Shown piece after piece: positions 28,667 through 38,572 of a stretch of DNA of 64,000 nt. The notes beneath the pieces are model-generated. The model had not been told where the DNA came from. It saw only the letters and a list, made by a program, of their open reading frames with translations, and ran no database searches. The stretch comes from Streptococcus sp. bf_0095 (GTDB lineage: Bacteria > Bacillota > Bacilli > Lactobacillales > Streptococcaceae): NCBI RefSeq assembly GCF_004166885.1, contig NZ_RCYU01000005.1:23881-87880 (forward strand). Reading direction: 5' to 3'. Made by a program: the position numbers and the translations under genes. Within the stretch, counting starts at the first letter, position 1. Every line of letters starts with the position of its first letter.

Positions 28667-30298
28667 TTAGATCTGCTCTAATTGTACCTTCTCTGCTAAA
28701 TTCATGGCATGGTCTGCAACACGTGTATAGTGAGAGATCATATCAATAAAGTTGACACCTGCTTGAGGTGTACACTCGCCCTTGTTTAGACGAGAAATAT
28801 GGGTCTTCCGCAATTTCTTTTCGAGCTTTTCAATTGCCTGATGGCGCTGTTCCAACTCTGCTGCCAACTCTTGGTTATCCTCTTCTACACTTCTAAGTGC
28901 ATCTTTAACAAAAGTAGCAGTTTGTTGGTAGATATCTTCTAATTCAGCCAAGGCATTATCAGAAAACACAACTTTCTTCCGAATGAGGTAGTCCGTCAGG
29001 TTGATTAAGGATTCCGCGTGGTCTCCAATCCGCTCTAAATCTCGAGAAGAATCCAAAATATTAGTCAAGGATTCACTTTCTTTTGGACTCAGAGCTTCAC
29101 TAGACAAGCGGATCAAGTATTTGGTCAACTGATCATCGATGGTATTAATGGCTTCTTCTGTTTTATGGCCTTTTTCAGCTAGCTTTTCTTCTTGATTTAC
29201 AATGTAGCGATAGGCCAAGTCGAAACTCTTTTCAGCATAGGTTCCTAAATGCAATAGTTCTTTTTTGGCATTTCCTAAAGCAATCGAAGGAGCTTGGGTA
29301 ATCAGATTTTCATCCAAGTAAAGTGGTTCGTATTTGACCACTTCATCCTCACCAGGAATCAATTTCGTCACAAAGTAAGCCAAAGCTCCAATGAAGGGGA
29401 ACTGGATGATGGTATTGGTAATATTAAAGGTCCCGTGAGCAAAGGCTATGGTCATCTCGGGAGACAAATGAAGAGTCGTTTCAAACCATTGAATCAAAGA
29501 TGTAAACGGAACAAGGAAGACAAGACAGATAATGGTTCCGATAACATTAAAGGCTACATGGGCACCCGCCACACGTTTGGCCGCAATATTTGCTCCCAAG
29601 GAAGCAATGATGGCTGTAATGGTCGTTCCGATATTATCACCAAAGAGAACTGGGAGAGCCCCTTTAAGGTCAATCAAATGACTAGCATAGAGATTTTGTA
29701 AGATACCAATGGTTGCAGAGGAAGCCTGAATCAAAAGAGTTAATCCTGATCCGACAAAGACACCCAAGATAGGACTTTTACTCAACTCCACCATGTAGTC
29801 ACGAAAAACTTGCAAATCTTTAAGAGGTTCCATAGCCCCACTCATCAAGTTGAGGGCAAAGAAGATACCACCGACACCAAAAACGATTCGTCCAACATTA
29901 TTAACCAAACGATTTTTGGTAAAGAAGAGACAAATCGCTCCGATAAAAAGCATAGGCAAGGCGTAGTCTCCTAATTTAAAACCAATGATAAAGGAGGTAA
30001 CAGTAGTTCCAATATTGGCCCCCATAACAATACCAATAGCTTGACGGAGGGTTAGAAGTCCAGCACTCACCAGACCGACCGTAATCACTGTAACCCCTGA
30101 ACTAGACTGAATCAAAGCAGTCATCCCAATCCCTACTAGAACCCCTAGAAAGGGATTACTCGTATATTTATCAATATAGTATCGAAGGCGATCCCCTGCA
30201 GCCTGTTGCAAGCCTTCTCCCATGGTTTTAATACTATAGAGAAAGAGACCCAAGCCACCTAAGAAGTTAAATAAAATGTTCTGCCAATCAATGGACAT
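28667..30298 (-). CDS. Na/Pi cotransporter family protein with PhoU-like tail
   Basis: A 543-aa membrane protein of the NptA/YjbB type. The N-terminal half has eight or more membrane segments with two inverted QSSS-type repeats (ALIQSSSGVTVITVG and LLIQASSATIGI), the signature of the PNaS family. The C-terminal about 190 residues form a PhoU-like helical domain (SRDLERIGDHAESLINL). It probably moves phosphate with sodium; direction and regulation cannot be read here. It is monocistronic. No pho operon lies nearby. Confidence 0.92.
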   Translation of the reverse strand: MSIDWQNILFNFLGGLGLFLYSIKTMGEGLQQAAGDRLRYYIDKYTSNPFLGVLVGIGMTALIQSSSGVTVITVGLVSAGLLTLRQAIGIVMGANIGTTVTSFIIGFKLGDYALPMLFIGAICLFFTKNRLVNNVGRIVFGVGGIFFALNLMSGAMEPLKDLQVFRDYMVELSKSPILGVFVGSGLTLLIQASSATIGILQNLYASHLIDLKGALPVLFGDNIGTTITAIIASLGANIAAKRVAGAHVAFNVIGTIICLVFLVPFTSLIQWFETTLHLSPEMTIAFAHGTFNITNTIIQFPFIGALAYFVTKLIPGEDEVVKYEPLYLDENLITQAPSIALGNAKKELLHLGTYAEKSFDLAYRYIVNQEEKLAEKGHKTEEAINTIDDQLTKYLIRLSSEALSPKESESLTNILDSSRDLERIGDHAESLINLTDYLIRKKVVFSDNALAELEDIYQQTATFVKDALRSVEEDNQELAAELEQRHQAIEKLEKKLRKTHISRLNKGECTPQAGVNFIDMISHYTRVADHAMNLAEKVQLEQI

Positions 30299-30401
30299 TT
30301 CTTTCCTCCATCATCATTCGATAAAAGTTTACTCACTCTATTTTAAAACATCCACCACTTGGACACAAGTTTTTTTTTGAAATTTCTTCTGAATTTTGTC
30401 C

Positions 30402-30437
30402 TAAAAAAACGATAGACTCTACAAAATCTATCGTTTT
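30402..30437 (-). terminator. Terminator of the rimP-rbfA operon
   Basis: An 11-bp stem (30406-30416 with 30427-30437) followed by a seven-T run on the minus strand, immediately after rbfA. Confidence 0.9.
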
Positions 30438-30442
30438 GTTCA

Positions 30443-30793
30443 TTATTTTTTATCAAGCTCTCGTAACATTTGATCAATTTTGTTTCCATATTCAATGGAT
30501 TCATCTTTGATAAAGGTTAAATCCGGAATCTTATATAATTTTAAATTCCGACCTAATTCGCGCTTGATGGTTCCTGTTGCTTTTTCAAGCCCTGTCTGAG
30601 CCTTCTGATTATCTGAAGCCAGGTCACTCATAATCGAATAGTAGACCTTAGCCATAGACAAATCGCCTAGCATCTGAACATCCGTAATGGTGACACCTTG
30701 AACACGTGGGTCACGAACTTTTTTTTGCAAAATTTCGTTGACTTCACGCTTGATTTCCATCCCTACTCGGTCTGTCCGAAAATGACTTGCCAT
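30443..30793 (-). CDS. rbfA: 30S ribosome-binding factor A
   Basis: A KH-fold protein needed for late 30S maturation and 16S 5'-end processing. The 116-aa product shows the family N-terminus [43 protein letters not shown], and the C-terminal helix. It lies 72 bp after infB and is the last gene of the rimP-nusA-rnpM-ylxQ-infB-rbfA operon. Confidence 0.96.
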   Translation of the reverse strand: MASHFRTDRVGMEIKREVNEILQKKVRDPRVQGVTITDVQMLGDLSMAKVYYSIMSDLASDNQKAQTGLEKATGTIKRELGRNLKLYKIPDLTFIKDESIEYGNKIDQMLRELDKK

Positions 30794-30865
30794 AGGAACT
30801 CCTTTCTGATCTGTCTTTAAAACTAGGAAATGGGAGATTTCTTCTCTTCTTTCCTAGTTAACAGT

Positions 30866-33589
30866 TTATTTTTTAATTTCTTCCATGATGTAAGCTTCGA
30901 TGGTATCATCCGTCTTGATATCATTGTAGCCTTCGATCATCAATCCACCTTCGCGACCGTTGGTTACTTCTTTGACATCATCTTTATAATGTTTCAAGCT
31001 AGCAAGAGCGCCATCATAAATCACGACACCGTCACGAATGACACGAACTTTGGAATCACGAGTGACCTTACCACTGAGGACCATAAATCCACCAATGGTA
31101 CCCACTTTAGAGACTTTGAAGGTTTCACGAATAACCGCTTCCCCGATGACTTTCTCTTCAAACTCAGGATCCAACATTCCCTTCATGGCATCTTCCATTT
31201 CTTCAATCACTTTGTAGATGATTGAGTGAAGACGGATTTCTACCTCATCAGCTTCAGCTTGCTGACGCGCTTGAGGAGTAGGGCGGACGTTAAATCCAAT
31301 GATGAAGGCATTTGAAGCTTCTGCGAGGGTAACGTCTGATTCGTTGATAGCACCAACCGCTGAGTGAACGATGGTAACCTTGACACCTTCTACTTCAATC
31401 TTTTGAAGGGAAGCAGCAAGGGCTTCAACCGAACCTTGTACATCAGCCTTGATAATGACATTAACAGATTTCACTTCACCAGCCTTCAAAGTATCAAAGA
31501 GGTTTTCAAGGCTGACACGATTAGTTGCTTGCCGTTGTTTCAAGAGGGCACGTTTGGCACGTTCTTCACCCGCTGCACGCGCTGATTTTTCATCTTCATA
31601 AACCGCAAAATGGTCACCCGCCATCGGCGCTTCGTTTAGACCAGTAATCGAAACTGGTGTGGAAGGACCTGCAACCTTAACCCGACGTCCAAGGTCATTG
31701 GTCATGGCACGGACACGCCCGAAAGTATTCCCGACAACGATTGGATCTTGGACATTCAAAGTACCTTGTTGCACAAGAAGAGTTGCAACCGCACCTTTTC
31801 CTTTATCCAAACGCGCTTCGATAACGGTACCAATAGCACGGACTGTTGGGTCTGCCTTGAGTTCTTGGATTTCAGCTACAAGAAGGACCGTTTCCAACAA
31901 CTCATCGATGTTTTGGTTGAACTTGGCTGAGATTTCTACAAATTCAGAATCTCCACCCCAAGCAGTTGACATAACGCCGTGTTCTGCCAATTCTCCAATA
32001 ACACGTTCTGGATTGGCACCTGGTTTATCAATCTTGTTAATGGCAACGATAATTGGAACGTTAGCCGCTTTTGAGTGGTTAATGGCTTCAATCGTCTGAG
32101 GCATAACCCCGTCATCCGCTGCTACGACCAAGATGGTAATATCGGTAACAGATGCACCACGTGCCCGCATAGAGGTGAAGGCTGCGTGTCCAGGTGTATC
32201 CAAGAAGGTAATCTTCTTGCCGTTTTCCATGATTTGGTAGGCTCCGATATGCTGGGTGATCCCACCGGCTTCTCCTGTCGCAACCCGTGAGTTACGAAGG
32301 GTATCCAAAAGGGTTGTTTTACCATGGTCAACGTGTCCCATAATGGTAACAACTGGTGGACGCTCCACCAATTTATCTGGATTCAAATAACCATCTTCGA
32401 CGAAGAAGCGCTCGATATCCGCATTATCCACTTCAACCTTTTTCTTAGCTTCAATTCCATAATCCACTAACAGAAGTTCAATGGTATCGCCATCCAAAGA
32501 TTGGTTTTGTGTCGCCATCACGCCCATCATGAAGAGCTTCTTAACGATTTCTGCCGGCTCACGCTTAATCCGTTTTGCGATTTCCGCAACCGTCATTCCA
32601 TCTGTGTACTCCAATTCACTTGGCAACTCATGGAATTTACGCTCTGTTACTGGTTTTGGAGCTTCATTGCGGTTATTCTTTCCTTTTTTATTCTTTTTGT
32701 TGTTATTCCAGTTACTATTTCTTTGATTTCTCACTTGGTTTTGACTACTTCGATTCTTTTGTTGTTTTCTTGGACCATCTTCTTCACGATCAAAATCTTC
32801 ACGTTTTTTGTCTGGTCTAGCTTGCTTTTTCCGACGTGTATCAACTGCTGCAGGACTTGGACTCGCTACTGGAGTTGCTTTCACTGGCTCCGCCTTTGGT
32901 TGTGAAGCGACAACTTCAGTGGCAACCACTTCTTCGCGCTTACGACGTTGTTGTCGTTCTTGCTCAACCTTGGCTGCCTGGTTTTGCTTGTAGCGTTCTT
33001 CACTACCACGTGCATATTCCGCATTTTGCTCTGCCTTTAATGCTGCAGCACGGGCTTTGAAATCAATCTTGGGTGCACCGTTTACTGGATTTGGACGTCC
33101 TTGACCATTTCCAGCTTGATCGCGACGACGATCATTCCCTTGATTTCGACGGTCATTCCCTTGATTCTTTCGCTCATTGCGATTTTGGAAACGATCTCCG
33201 TCCCGACGGTCGTTTTGTTGTTTTTTAGGTCGATTTCCTTGTTGTTGACGACGTTCAGCTTGCTCTTTCGCACGGGCTTCACGTTCCGCCTTGAAATTAC
33301 GACTCTTTGGCTTCACAACAGGTGCTACAGCTGTTTCAGTTGTTTTTTCTGTATTGTTTGCAACGGGTTCTTTTGCAACCGGCACAACTTTTACTTGTTT
33401 TTCTTCCGTCACTTTAGGAGTTTGAGGAGCCTTTGATGCAAAACTATTCACCAAACGCTCAACAGCTTCACCTTCAATACTAGAAGCGTGACTCTTTACC
33501 TCCAACCCTAATTCTTTCGCACGTGTGACGACTTCTTTACTTTCCTTGCCTAGTTCTTTGGCAATCTCATACAATCTTTTCTTAGACAA
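30866..33589 (-). CDS. infB: Translation initiation factor IF-2
   Basis: A GTPase that brings fMet-tRNA to the 30S subunit and promotes subunit joining. At 907 aa it has an N-terminal IF2N helix ([18 protein letters not shown]), a long Lys/Arg/Gln/Asn-rich low-complexity linker (about 60-320), a second IF2N module, and the G domain beginning about residue 410 with [24 protein letters not shown] and NKIDKP. The C-terminal domains II-IV end in EEIKK. It follows ylxQ by 16 bp. The Asn/Arg-rich linker is typical of streptococci. Confidence 0.97.
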   Translation of the reverse strand: MSKKRLYEIAKELGKESKEVVTRAKELGLEVKSHASSIEGEAVERLVNSFASKAPQTPKVTEEKQVKVVPVAKEPVANNTEKTTETAVAPVVKPKSRNFKAEREARAKEQAERRQQQGNRPKKQQNDRRDGDRFQNRNERKNQGNDRRNQGNDRRRDQAGNGQGRPNPVNGAPKIDFKARAAALKAEQNAEYARGSEERYKQNQAAKVEQERQQRRKREEVVATEVVASQPKAEPVKATPVASPSPAAVDTRRKKQARPDKKREDFDREEDGPRKQQKNRSSQNQVRNQRNSNWNNNKKNKKGKNNRNEAPKPVTERKFHELPSELEYTDGMTVAEIAKRIKREPAEIVKKLFMMGVMATQNQSLDGDTIELLLVDYGIEAKKKVEVDNADIERFFVEDGYLNPDKLVERPPVVTIMGHVDHGKTTLLDTLRNSRVATGEAGGITQHIGAYQIMENGKKITFLDTPGHAAFTSMRARGASVTDITILVVAADDGVMPQTIEAINHSKAANVPIIVAINKIDKPGANPERVIGELAEHGVMSTAWGGDSEFVEISAKFNQNIDELLETVLLVAEIQELKADPTVRAIGTVIEARLDKGKGAVATLLVQQGTLNVQDPIVVGNTFGRVRAMTNDLGRRVKVAGPSTPVSITGLNEAPMAGDHFAVYEDEKSARAAGEERAKRALLKQRQATNRVSLENLFDTLKAGEVKSVNVIIKADVQGSVEALAASLQKIEVEGVKVTIVHSAVGAINESDVTLAEASNAFIIGFNVRPTPQARQQAEADEVEIRLHSIIYKVIEEMEDAMKGMLDPEFEEKVIGEAVIRETFKVSKVGTIGGFMVLSGKVTRDSKVRVIRDGVVIYDGALASLKHYKDDVKEVTNGREGGLMIEGYNDIKTDDTIEAYIMEEIKK

Positions 33590-33605
33590 TTGCTGTCCTC
33601 CTCTT

Positions 33606-33905
33606 CTATTCCATAAGAGACCTCATTTTCTTTGAAAATCCAGCATCTGTCACGGCCACAACCTTTCGTGAGCGACCAATGGCAGTGCTTAATTCTAGTG
33701 TTGAAAACACGGTTAATACCGGAACGCCATAATAGTGGCATTTATCTGTGATTTTTTTGGTAAGATTGGGAGCGGCATCATCTGCTAGAAAAACTAAGCA
33801 AGTCTTTCCTTCTTGAACAGACTTGATAACCAATTCTTCCCCAGAGATAATTTTCCCTGCTCGCTGAGCCAATCCCAATAAATTACTGACTTTTTGCTTA
33901 TTCAA
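33606..33905 (-). CDS. YlxQ-like ribosomal L7Ae/L30e-family protein
   Basis: A 99-aa RNA-binding protein with the L7Ae/L30e fold: [16 protein letters not shown] at the N-terminus, a central [17 protein letters not shown] strand-helix and YYGVPVL. B. subtilis YlxQ is the relative; its role is poorly defined, and kink-turn RNA binding is suspected. It overlaps rnpM by 8 bp, in the standard nusA-infB operon position. Confidence 0.92.
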   Translation of the reverse strand: MNKQKVSNLLGLAQRAGKIISGEELVIKSVQEGKTCLVFLADDAAPNLTKKITDKCHYYGVPVLTVFSTLELSTAIGRSRKVVAVTDAGFSKKMRSLME

Positions 33906-34194
33906 GGCCTAACTCTCTTCTCTTCACCTTATGATCCACATAAGCAATCAATTCGTCGTAAAAAGCTTCATCCACTTCCATGCTAAAGCTGCGATTGAAG
34001 ACTTTCTTCTTTTTAGCTTGAAGTGCTTCCTCATTATCCAGTTTGATATAAGCACCACGACCATTTGCTTTCCCAGTCGGATCGATAAAAACTTGACCTT
34101 CTTTATTTTTTACGATTCGCAAGAGATCTCGTTTATCGATGACCTCGTTTGAAACAACAGACTTGCGTAAAGGGATTTTTCTTGTCTTTACCAT
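33898..34194 (-). CDS. rnpM: YlxR/RnpM family protein (DUF448)
   Basis: A 98-aa basic protein. The family motif LRIVKNKEGQVFIDPTGKANGRGAYI is complete. YlxR proteins bind RNA, and B. subtilis RnpM has been reported to modulate RNase P. The usual N-terminal CIGC/CVACR cysteines are absent here: the protein begins KTRKIPLRKSVVSNEV. It lies 10 bp downstream of nusA and overlaps ylxQ. Confidence 0.9.
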   Translation of the reverse strand: MVKTRKIPLRKSVVSNEVIDKRDLLRIVKNKEGQVFIDPTGKANGRGAYIKLDNEEALQAKKKKVFNRSFSMEVDEAFYDELIAYVDHKVKRRELGLE

Positions 34195-34204
34195 GATTCC
34201 CTCC

Positions 34205-35350
34205 CTATTCGTCTACAGAATCCAAATCACTTTCTACTTCTTCAAAAGCAGGTTCTTGACTTACTTCCATTTCTTCGTACTCACTAGCTGATTTGATATC
34301 AATCCGGTAGCCAGTTAAGTGAGCCGCCAAGCGTACGTTTTGACCCCGACGACCGATCGCAAGAGATAGTTTGCTATCTGGCACTACCACAAGGGCATGT
34401 TTGCTGTCTTCTTCGTCAAAGATAACTTGATCGACCTCAGCAGGAGCAATGGCATTGTAGATAAATTCTGCTGGATCTGGGACCCACTCAATGACATCAA
34501 TATTTTCTTCTGTTGGAACCATACGATCCAATTTCTGATCATAGCGAGCTGGGTGGAACTTGCTGGTGATCTTTTTAATATTCGATCCACCACGACCAAC
34601 GATGGTTCCAATCGCATCCACGTTTGGATTATGGCTACGAACAGCAACTTTGGTCCGGTCGCCAGCTTCACGCGCTACGCTCATGATTTCAACCGTTCCA
34701 TCGTAAACTTCCGGAATTTCTTGCTCCATTAAACGTTTGATCATTTCTGGATGGCTACGGCTTACGAAAACGTTGACCCCACGAGGATTGTCTTCTACTT
34801 TGTAGACAAAGACTTCGATGCGATCATGAGATTGGAAGACTTCACCCGGGATTTGGTCTTGTTTAGACAATTGAGCTTCGATAGACCCTAAATTCACATA
34901 GATAAATCGATTATCAAAACGCTCAACCGTTCCACTCATAATTTCATTTTCATGTTCTTTATAAGTGTTATAGGTAATCGCACGAGTTTGCTTGCGCATT
35001 TTTTCCATGATGGTTTGTTTGGCAGATTGAGCTGCGACACGACCAAACTCAGCAGGTGCTTCTTCAAATTTGATTTTGTCTCCCAATTCATAGGCAGAGC
35101 TAATCGCAAGAGCATCTTTCAAACTAATTTCTAACCGGCTATCAAATACTTCATCCACTACTTCACGAACAGTATAAACGCGGAAGTCACCAGTCTTTTC
35201 ATTAAATTCGATAGCCGCACTTTCTGCTTGACCATACCGTCTCCGATAAGCCGAACGCAATGATTCTGTGACAGCTTCAATGATATCTTCTTTTTTGATT
35301 CCTTTGTCTTCTTCCAAGATGCGAAAAGCATCTAGCATTTCTTTACTCAT
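34205..35350 (-). CDS. nusA: Transcription termination/antitermination factor NusA
   Basis: Binds RNA polymerase and modulates pausing, termination and antitermination. The 381-aa protein has the N-terminal RNAP-binding domain (MLDAFRILEEDKGIKKEDI), an S1 domain (GTVERFDNRFIYVNLG) and two KH domains (GTIVGRGGSNIKKI and AIGRRGQNVRLAAHLTGYRIDI), then an acidic tail. Like other Firmicute NusA it lacks the C-terminal acidic repeats of E. coli. It is preceded by rimP. Confidence 0.97.
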   Translation of the reverse strand: MSKEMLDAFRILEEDKGIKKEDIIEAVTESLRSAYRRRYGQAESAAIEFNEKTGDFRVYTVREVVDEVFDSRLEISLKDALAISSAYELGDKIKFEEAPAEFGRVAAQSAKQTIMEKMRKQTRAITYNTYKEHENEIMSGTVERFDNRFIYVNLGSIEAQLSKQDQIPGEVFQSHDRIEVFVYKVEDNPRGVNVFVSRSHPEMIKRLMEQEIPEVYDGTVEIMSVAREAGDRTKVAVRSHNPNVDAIGTIVGRGGSNIKKITSKFHPARYDQKLDRMVPTEENIDVIEWVPDPAEFIYNAIAPAEVDQVIFDEEDSKHALVVVPDSKLSLAIGRRGQNVRLAAHLTGYRIDIKSASEYEEMEVSQEPAFEEVESDLDSVDE

Positions 35351-35395
35351 TCTTTTCTTGCTCTTAGGCTACTAAGAGCCTTCCTTTCTTTTCTG

Positions 35396-35866
35396 CTATA
35401 ATTTGACAGCTAGTCTTGCTTTTGAGACAAGACTATAGGGGATTTCAATGGTTTTCTTTCTGGTTTTGTCCATGTATTCCATGGTCAATTGGTCATCTTC
35501 GAACTTAAGGAGTGTTCCTTCAATGACCTTTTGTTTATCAACTGCCTTGTACAAGCTGACATGGATATATTGACCCAGAGCTTTTTCCACTGCATCTTTA
35601 GTTTTTAAGGGACGCTCCAAACCAGGACTCGTCACTTCTAGGAAGTACTGTTCTGGGAATGGATCTGGTTGAATCTGATCCAACAGAGGACTAATCACTT
35701 CTGTTAAATCTGCTGTATCATTCAGGGTAATACCACCTGGCTTATCAACAAAGATACTTAGAACATAATCTCCTCCCATTTTTCCATATTCCACATCCAC
35801 CAATTCAAATGGAGCTTGGATGGCTGGTTGAAGAATTTCTGTTACTAATTCAACAATTGTTGCGAT
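35396..35866 (-). CDS. rimP: Ribosome maturation factor RimP, probable AUC start
   Basis: RimP assists 30S maturation. The body matches pneumococcal RimP throughout ([50 protein letters not shown]). The start is unusual. Homologues begin near ATIVEL, but no ATG, GTG or TTG exists in frame there. The codon before ATIVEL is ATC at 35864-35866, 9 bases after a perfect AGGAGG (35876-35881). The upstream in-frame ATG at 35938 overlaps the -10 box, so it is not in the mRNA. The TTG and GTG at about 35888 and 35882 are possible alternatives. Product 156 aa with the AUC start. Confidence 0.88.
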   Translation of the reverse strand: MATIVELVTEILQPAIQAPFELVDVEYGKMGGDYVLSIFVDKPGGITLNDTADLTEVISPLLDQIQPDPFPEQYFLEVTSPGLERPLKTKDAVEKALGQYIHVSLYKAVDKQKVIEGTLLKFEDDQLTMEYMDKTRKKTIEIPYSLVSKARLAVKL

Positions 35867-35875
35867 AGGACAACA

Positions 35876-35914
35876 CCTCCTCACAGACAAGAGGCGAAGA
35901 TATGTCTTCGCCTC
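35876..35914 (-). promoter_or_regulatory. rimP leader hairpin and ribosome site
   Basis: A perfect 10-bp hairpin, GAGGCGAAGA with TCTTCGCCTC (35891-35914), sits in the predicted 5' leader between an AAAGGA and the TTG/GTG codons. AGGAGG at 35876-35881 follows it. No U-tract follows the hairpin, so it is not a terminator. It may control access to the ribosome site. Confidence 0.65.
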
Positions 35915-35936
35915 TCCTTTTCTATTCGTTTTAAAC

Positions 35937-35965
35937 ATTCTAGCACAAGTTCCGTCAAAATGCAA
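35937..35965 (-). promoter_or_regulatory. Promoter of the rimP-nusA-infB-rbfA operon
   Basis: On the minus strand there is TTGCAT (35960-35965), 17 bp and TGCTAGAAT with the -10 at 35937-35942, an extended -10. Confidence 0.8.
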
Positions 35966-36004
35966 GAATTTCGCCTTCCTGATTCATCCAGCTATCATCC
36001 AAAA

Positions 36005-36032
36005 GAAAAACGCCTCCCTTTTCAGAAGACGT
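36005..36032 (-). terminator. trmB terminator
   Basis: ACGTCTTC pairs with GAGGCGT on the minus strand (36010-36032), followed by TTTTTC. The stem is modest. Confidence 0.65.
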
Positions 36033-36049
36033 TGATCCTTACCTAGACT

Positions 36050-36685
36050 TTAAAATTGTGCCTCAACCCGATAAATGACCTGACCCTTACTTGAAAATTT
36101 CTTTTCATATTCGGTCATGACATTTCCCTCAAAATCACTAGCATGAAGATCTAACCAGACACCCTTCAAGGTCATTCCATACTGAGAAAAACTCACCAAA
36201 CTGTATTCAAAGAGTCCTCGATTGTCCGTCTTGAAATGAATCTCCCCATGCTCTGGTAAAATTTGTTTGAAGGTATCTAAGAAACTCTTGTAGGTTAGAC
36301 GACGTTTTTCATGGCGTTTCTTCGGCCAAGGATCTGAAAAATTGAGATACAATTGATCAATCTCACCGTCTTCAAAGTAATTGGTCAAGCTATCCCCGTC
36401 TACCCAAAGCAACTTGATATTGGGAACGTCAGTTTCTAACACCTTATCCAAAGCGTAGCTTAGTACTGATTTTTGAATATCAATCCCGATATAGTTAATG
36501 TCTGGATTTTGTTTGGCCATTCCAGTGATAAAGGCTCCTTTACCGCTTCCCACTTCAATATGAATAGGATGGTCATTTCCAAAAATCTCATGCCACTTCC
36601 CTTTGGCTTCTTCTGGCTTCAAAATGACAATTTGTGGATTGGCTTCTAATAATTCGGTTGCACCCTTGCGGTTTCTAACTCTCAT
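36050..36685 (-). CDS. trmB: tRNA (guanine-46-N7)-methyltransferase
   Basis: Adds the N7-methyl group to G46 of tRNA using SAM. The 211-aa protein has the SAM motif [16 protein letters not shown], the D(I)QKSVL region, and the signature [22 protein letters not shown] that holds the tRNA and active site. It overlaps ccrZ by 4 bp; the ccrZ-trmB pair is conserved in streptococci. Confidence 0.97.
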   Translation of the reverse strand: MRVRNRKGATELLEANPQIVILKPEEAKGKWHEIFGNDHPIHIEVGSGKGAFITGMAKQNPDINYIGIDIQKSVLSYALDKVLETDVPNIKLLWVDGDSLTNYFEDGEIDQLYLNFSDPWPKKRHEKRRLTYKSFLDTFKQILPEHGEIHFKTDNRGLFEYSLVSFSQYGMTLKGVWLDLHASDFEGNVMTEYEKKFSSKGQVIYRVEAQF

Positions 36686-37476
36686 GCTTCCTTCCCATAT
36701 TTTGACCGGAAATTACGCAAGGCATAAATTTCCCGGTTCACATTCTCTAAATCATTGTTTTCATAGTATTTTACAATCTGACAAAGGAAAGAGTATTGAC
36801 CAAACCAGTACAATTTACCAAATACAGTTTCGTTGTACTTATAGCCGTAATAGACTAACCAATCCTGCCACTGAGAGTCTGGAATGTAGTGACTTAAAAC
36901 ATGAGCCACATCCATCATCCGATCTGTTAAGCGGACAGAATCCCAATCAACCAAATAGATAAATCCACTGTCAGTTTCAATCCAGTTACTGTGACGGACG
37001 TCTCCGTGAACAATGGTTGCATAATCTTCTCGAAAAGCTGGAACAGTCTGTCGTAAACTCTTTAATACAGATTGCAAATAATTGTTTTGACGCAAAGCGA
37101 TTGGCAACTGACTGCTCAAAGAATTTAATAAATCCAATGGCGATTCAGCTGTGTAGCCCAACTTTCTCAATTGTGTCATCAAGGGGCGTGAACGGTGCAA
37201 ACGAGTCAGGATATGAACCACTTGCTTTTTCCCCATCCCATTTGGAGTTAAAATTTCTCCATTTAACCATTCTTGTGCGCTCATCACATTTCCGTCAGGT
37301 AAGCGTCGGCTCCATAAGAGTTGTGGAGCAATTTGTTCTTTAGCTAACCCTGCTAATATTGGAGTCGTATTCATTTTGACAAATACTTTCCCCCCATCCG
37401 GATAAGTCCCCATAAAGGCTTTTCCGCTTTTACCAGCAATTGGGGTCAACGTTAGCTCTTTTTCGTTCGAGTCCAT
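36682..37476 (-). CDS. ccrZ: Cell-cycle regulator CcrZ, phosphotransferase fold
   Basis: A 264-aa aminoglycoside/choline-kinase-fold protein. CcrZ of pneumococcus couples division with DNA replication initiation through FtsZ and DnaA, and is reported to be a ribosyl-nicotinamide-like/nucleoside kinase in relatives. Seen are the nucleotide-binding start [27 protein letters not shown] with catalytic Asp/Asn, and [18 protein letters not shown] with the metal Asp. The identification rests on similarity and on the trmB overlap. Confidence 0.9.
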   Translation of the reverse strand: MDSNEKELTLTPIAGKSGKAFMGTYPDGGKVFVKMNTTPILAGLAKEQIAPQLLWSRRLPDGNVMSAQEWLNGEILTPNGMGKKQVVHILTRLHRSRPLMTQLRKLGYTAESPLDLLNSLSSQLPIALRQNNYLQSVLKSLRQTVPAFREDYATIVHGDVRHSNWIETDSGFIYLVDWDSVRLTDRMMDVAHVLSHYIPDSQWQDWLVYYGYKYNETVFGKLYWFGQYSFLCQIVKYYENNDLENVNREIYALRNFRSKYGKEA

Positions 37477-37516
37477 CTATTCCTCCGTAAACAGTTTCCC
37501 ATCTATTTTACTAATT

Positions 37517-38572
37517 TTAAGGCGTTTCGTCAACTAATCGTCTCACCTTGAAAGGTGCATAGCCATAGGCTAAAAAGGCTGTGAAAGCTAGCAAGGCCAA
37601 GACGAGAAGTTTGTCTTCAAAGACCACCAATCCCAGGCCTCCCTCAAGGAGAACGACAAACAAAATCACCGATTGGACTGTTTGAAGAAGCCCTCGTGTT
37701 TTAGCACGATTTTCCAAAGGAAAGAGTCGTGTTAAATACTGATAGTCAAAGGCCTTGTAGAGTCCGAGCAATTGAAAAACAAGTAAATAATTCAAGAGCC
37801 CCGCGACGGCCACTGCTACTAACGTTTGCGGGATGAAGACAAAGATAGCGATGGATAGTCCTAATAGACGTAGACTCATGGAAAACAGATCCCCATTTCG
37901 AAGATAAGAACGGAGATACAGGTTGTTCCAGGTCTTAGCGCTGACTTTCGGAACCATGCTTGTCAGCTTATCTAAATAAGCCCGACGTTTTACGCTGTTA
38001 GTCATTCCTTTTACTGTTGTAAAAAGGGCAAAAAATCTTAGAATACTTTGCTTTCTCAGGTTTTCAAGCTCTACGATTCGCTTCCAATCAAGACCCGCCT
38101 GGTTATAGAATCTTTTCCCCTTTCCTTGAAAAATAAGAACCTTCAACAAAAAGAGAACAGCCAAATAAACCACCACAATGGTAAGAGACAGTCCTAAAGC
38201 CAAAGCCAATGGAACAAACAGGACAAGCACAAAGGTTTGTACAATTCCCCAGAAAATAGTCGCTCGTAAGGTCTGTTGTTTCAAATAGCCTTTCAATTCT
38301 TCTTCTTTTACCAGGAGAAAAATCATGTCCGGCTTCTCACAATAGGTTGCGATGGAACCAACCGGAAGCAGAAGCAAAGGAGCTAGGGCAAGTACAATAA
38401 GGAGAAGGCTCTTATCTTCTGGTAGGGAGCGCAAAAATTGACTGTACTGAACCGCTAAAAAACCTAGAAAAATCAGGAGAAAAAGGACAAAGTGATCATT
38501 AAATACATAGCGAGAATATTTCAAGCACTGATTGCGAAAGGTCGTCTTCCTCTTTTGTAGTACTTCTATCAT
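37517..38572 (-). CDS. ecsB: ABC transporter permease, EcsB-like
   Basis: A 351-aa polytopic membrane protein with hydrophobic clusters at about 28-75, 105-150 and 240-345, matching EcsB (exporter subunit of the Ecs ABC system). In Firmicutes, Ecs influences regulated proteolysis by the RasP/Eep protease and protein secretion. There are no informative short motifs. It overlaps ecsA by 4 bp and lies 40 bp before ccrZ. Confidence 0.88.
   Translation of the reverse strand: MIEVLQKRKTTFRNQCLKYSRYVFNDHFVLFLLIFLGFLAVQYSQFLRSLPEDKSLLLIVLALAPLLLLPVGSIATYCEKPDMIFLLVKEEELKGYLKQQTLRATIFWGIVQTFVLVLFVPLALALGLSLTIVVVYLAVLFLLKVLIFQGKGKRFYNQAGLDWKRIVELENLRKQSILRFFALFTTVKGMTNSVKRRAYLDKLTSMVPKVSAKTWNNLYLRSYLRNGDLFSMSLRLLGLSIAIFVFIPQTLVAVAVAGLLNYLLVFQLLGLYKAFDYQYLTRLFPLENRAKTRGLLQTVQSVILFVVLLEGGLGLVVFEDKLLVLALLAFTAFLAYGYAPFKVRRLVDETP

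Noticed and set aside
32501..32905. Long open frames on the plus strand opposite infB (134 codons and others)
   Set aside because: They are antisense to the low-complexity linker of infB, have biased composition (many Phe/Leu from the complement of Lys/Asn codons), and lack ribosome sites.
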